From Acidobacteriota bacterium (GTDB lineage: Bacteria; Acidobacteriota; Terriglobia; Bryobacterales; Bryobacteraceae), in NCBI GenBank assembly GCA_947466555.1, contig CANIFK010000035.1, positions 1 to 15,015 on the forward strand: a DNA stretch of 15,015 nt, read 5' to 3'. Position numbers and translations under genes: made by a program. The notes below the pieces were generated by a model. That model did not search any database. It was not told where the DNA came from and worked only from the letters and a program-made list of their open reading frames with translations. Below are positions 14,582 through 15,015 of the stretch, piece by piece (position 1 is the stretch's first letter; every line of letters starts with the position of its first letter).

Positions 14582-15015
14582 TTCGCCCCTCCCGCGGGTG
14601 TCCCGGCCGAAAGCGGCGCGGGGATGAAGCTCGATAACAGATTGCAGTTCGCCGCATCGTAAATGCGGATTTTGCCGTCAAAACCGCCGGTCGCCAACTT
14701 CTTCCCATCCGGCGAAAACGCGGCGGCATAAATGCCGGCCGAGTGGCCTTTGCATTGGGCGGAGAGCTTGCCGGTCTCGGCGTCGTAGATGTTAACGCTC
14801 GGCGCGATGCCCGCGACAGCGATGCGCGTGGCGTCCGAGGACCAATCGAGCGAAAAGATCGGCCCGTCCTGGCGGTCCAGCTTGCGGATGAGCGTGGTGT
14901 CATCGGCAATCTTCATATTCTTCGGACGGTCCATGTTGTACACGTACGGGTACCGGTCTTCACCGCCGATTACGACCACGTCCTTCTTCGGATGCCGTGC
15001 GATAGAGGTCAATTC
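14578..15015 (-). CDS. WD40-repeat protein, N-terminus cut by window edge
   Basis: The last 146 codons of a longer frame are present. The reading frame is open to the right edge (ELTSIARHPKK), so the true start lies outside the window; the TTG at 15012 should not be taken as the start. Repeats are visible as IFSLDWSSDATRIAVAGIAPSVNIYD and IYAAAFSPDGKKLATGGFDGKIRIYD, classic WD40 blades with SPDGKKLA and a closing IRIYD. This fits a beta-propeller scaffold. It overlaps the PPC gene by 4 bp (ATGA) and is the first visible member of the right-hand set. In related bacteria such proteins often also carry an N-terminal cytochrome-like domain, which cannot be checked here. Confidence 0.88.
   Translation of the reverse strand, partial: ELTSIARHPKKDVVVIGGEDRYPYVYNMDRPKNMKIADDTTLIRKLDRQDGPIFSLDWSSDATRIAVAGIAPSVNIYDAETGKLSAQCKGHSAGIYAAAFSPDGKKLATGGFDGKIRIYDAANCNLLSSFIPAPLSAGTPAGGAK

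Overview
The window looks like chromosomal DNA of an Acidobacteriota bacterium, probably of the Solibacter/Bryobacter type. This is inferred from high-GC coding DNA and two DUF1549/DUF1553 proteins. It also rests on a DUF1501 protein, PPC-domain and WD40 exported proteins, and a ubiX-pheA pair. No phage, transposase, CRISPR, rRNA or tRNA was seen.

Left part (1-2582, all minus strand): a DUF1549/DUF1553 secreted protein runs off the left edge and has no stop codon inside the window. It is preceded by a HAD-family hydrolase. Upstream of that is a small single-pass membrane protein that ends in a strong intrinsic terminator.

Middle part (2583-5796) is the accessory and most unusual region. A minus-strand gene encodes a secreted precursor with six copies of an invariant 13-residue Cys-containing peptide (IIPVPDCWPCADD). 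Downstream on the same strand is a seven-helix membrane protein. Between them lie a hairpin and an 18-bp perfect inverted repeat that covers the start codon of the membrane protein, with an extended -10 promoter between the arms. On the other side are an unrecognised 152-residue protein (plus strand) and a convergent XRE-type repressor with an S24/LexA-like domain. Two dyad elements separate the repressor from ubiX.

Central plus-strand operon (5797-7214): flavin prenyltransferase UbiX and prephenate dehydratase PheA overlap by 4 bp (quinone/decarboxylase cofactor and phenylalanine synthesis).

Right part (7211-15015, minus strand): a tightly packed set, transcribed from right to left. In order it holds a WD40 protein (its start lies outside the window), a TIG/PPC-domain secreted protein, a DUF1549/DUF1553 protein with Big2-like and cytochrome-like segments, a DUF1501 protein with a Tat-like signal, and an alpha/beta hydrolase fused to a beta-propeller. 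Overlaps of 4 and 26 bp and gaps of 13 and 37 bp suggest one transcript. The products are mostly exported and probably work together outside the cytoplasm, but their substrate cannot be read from the sequence.
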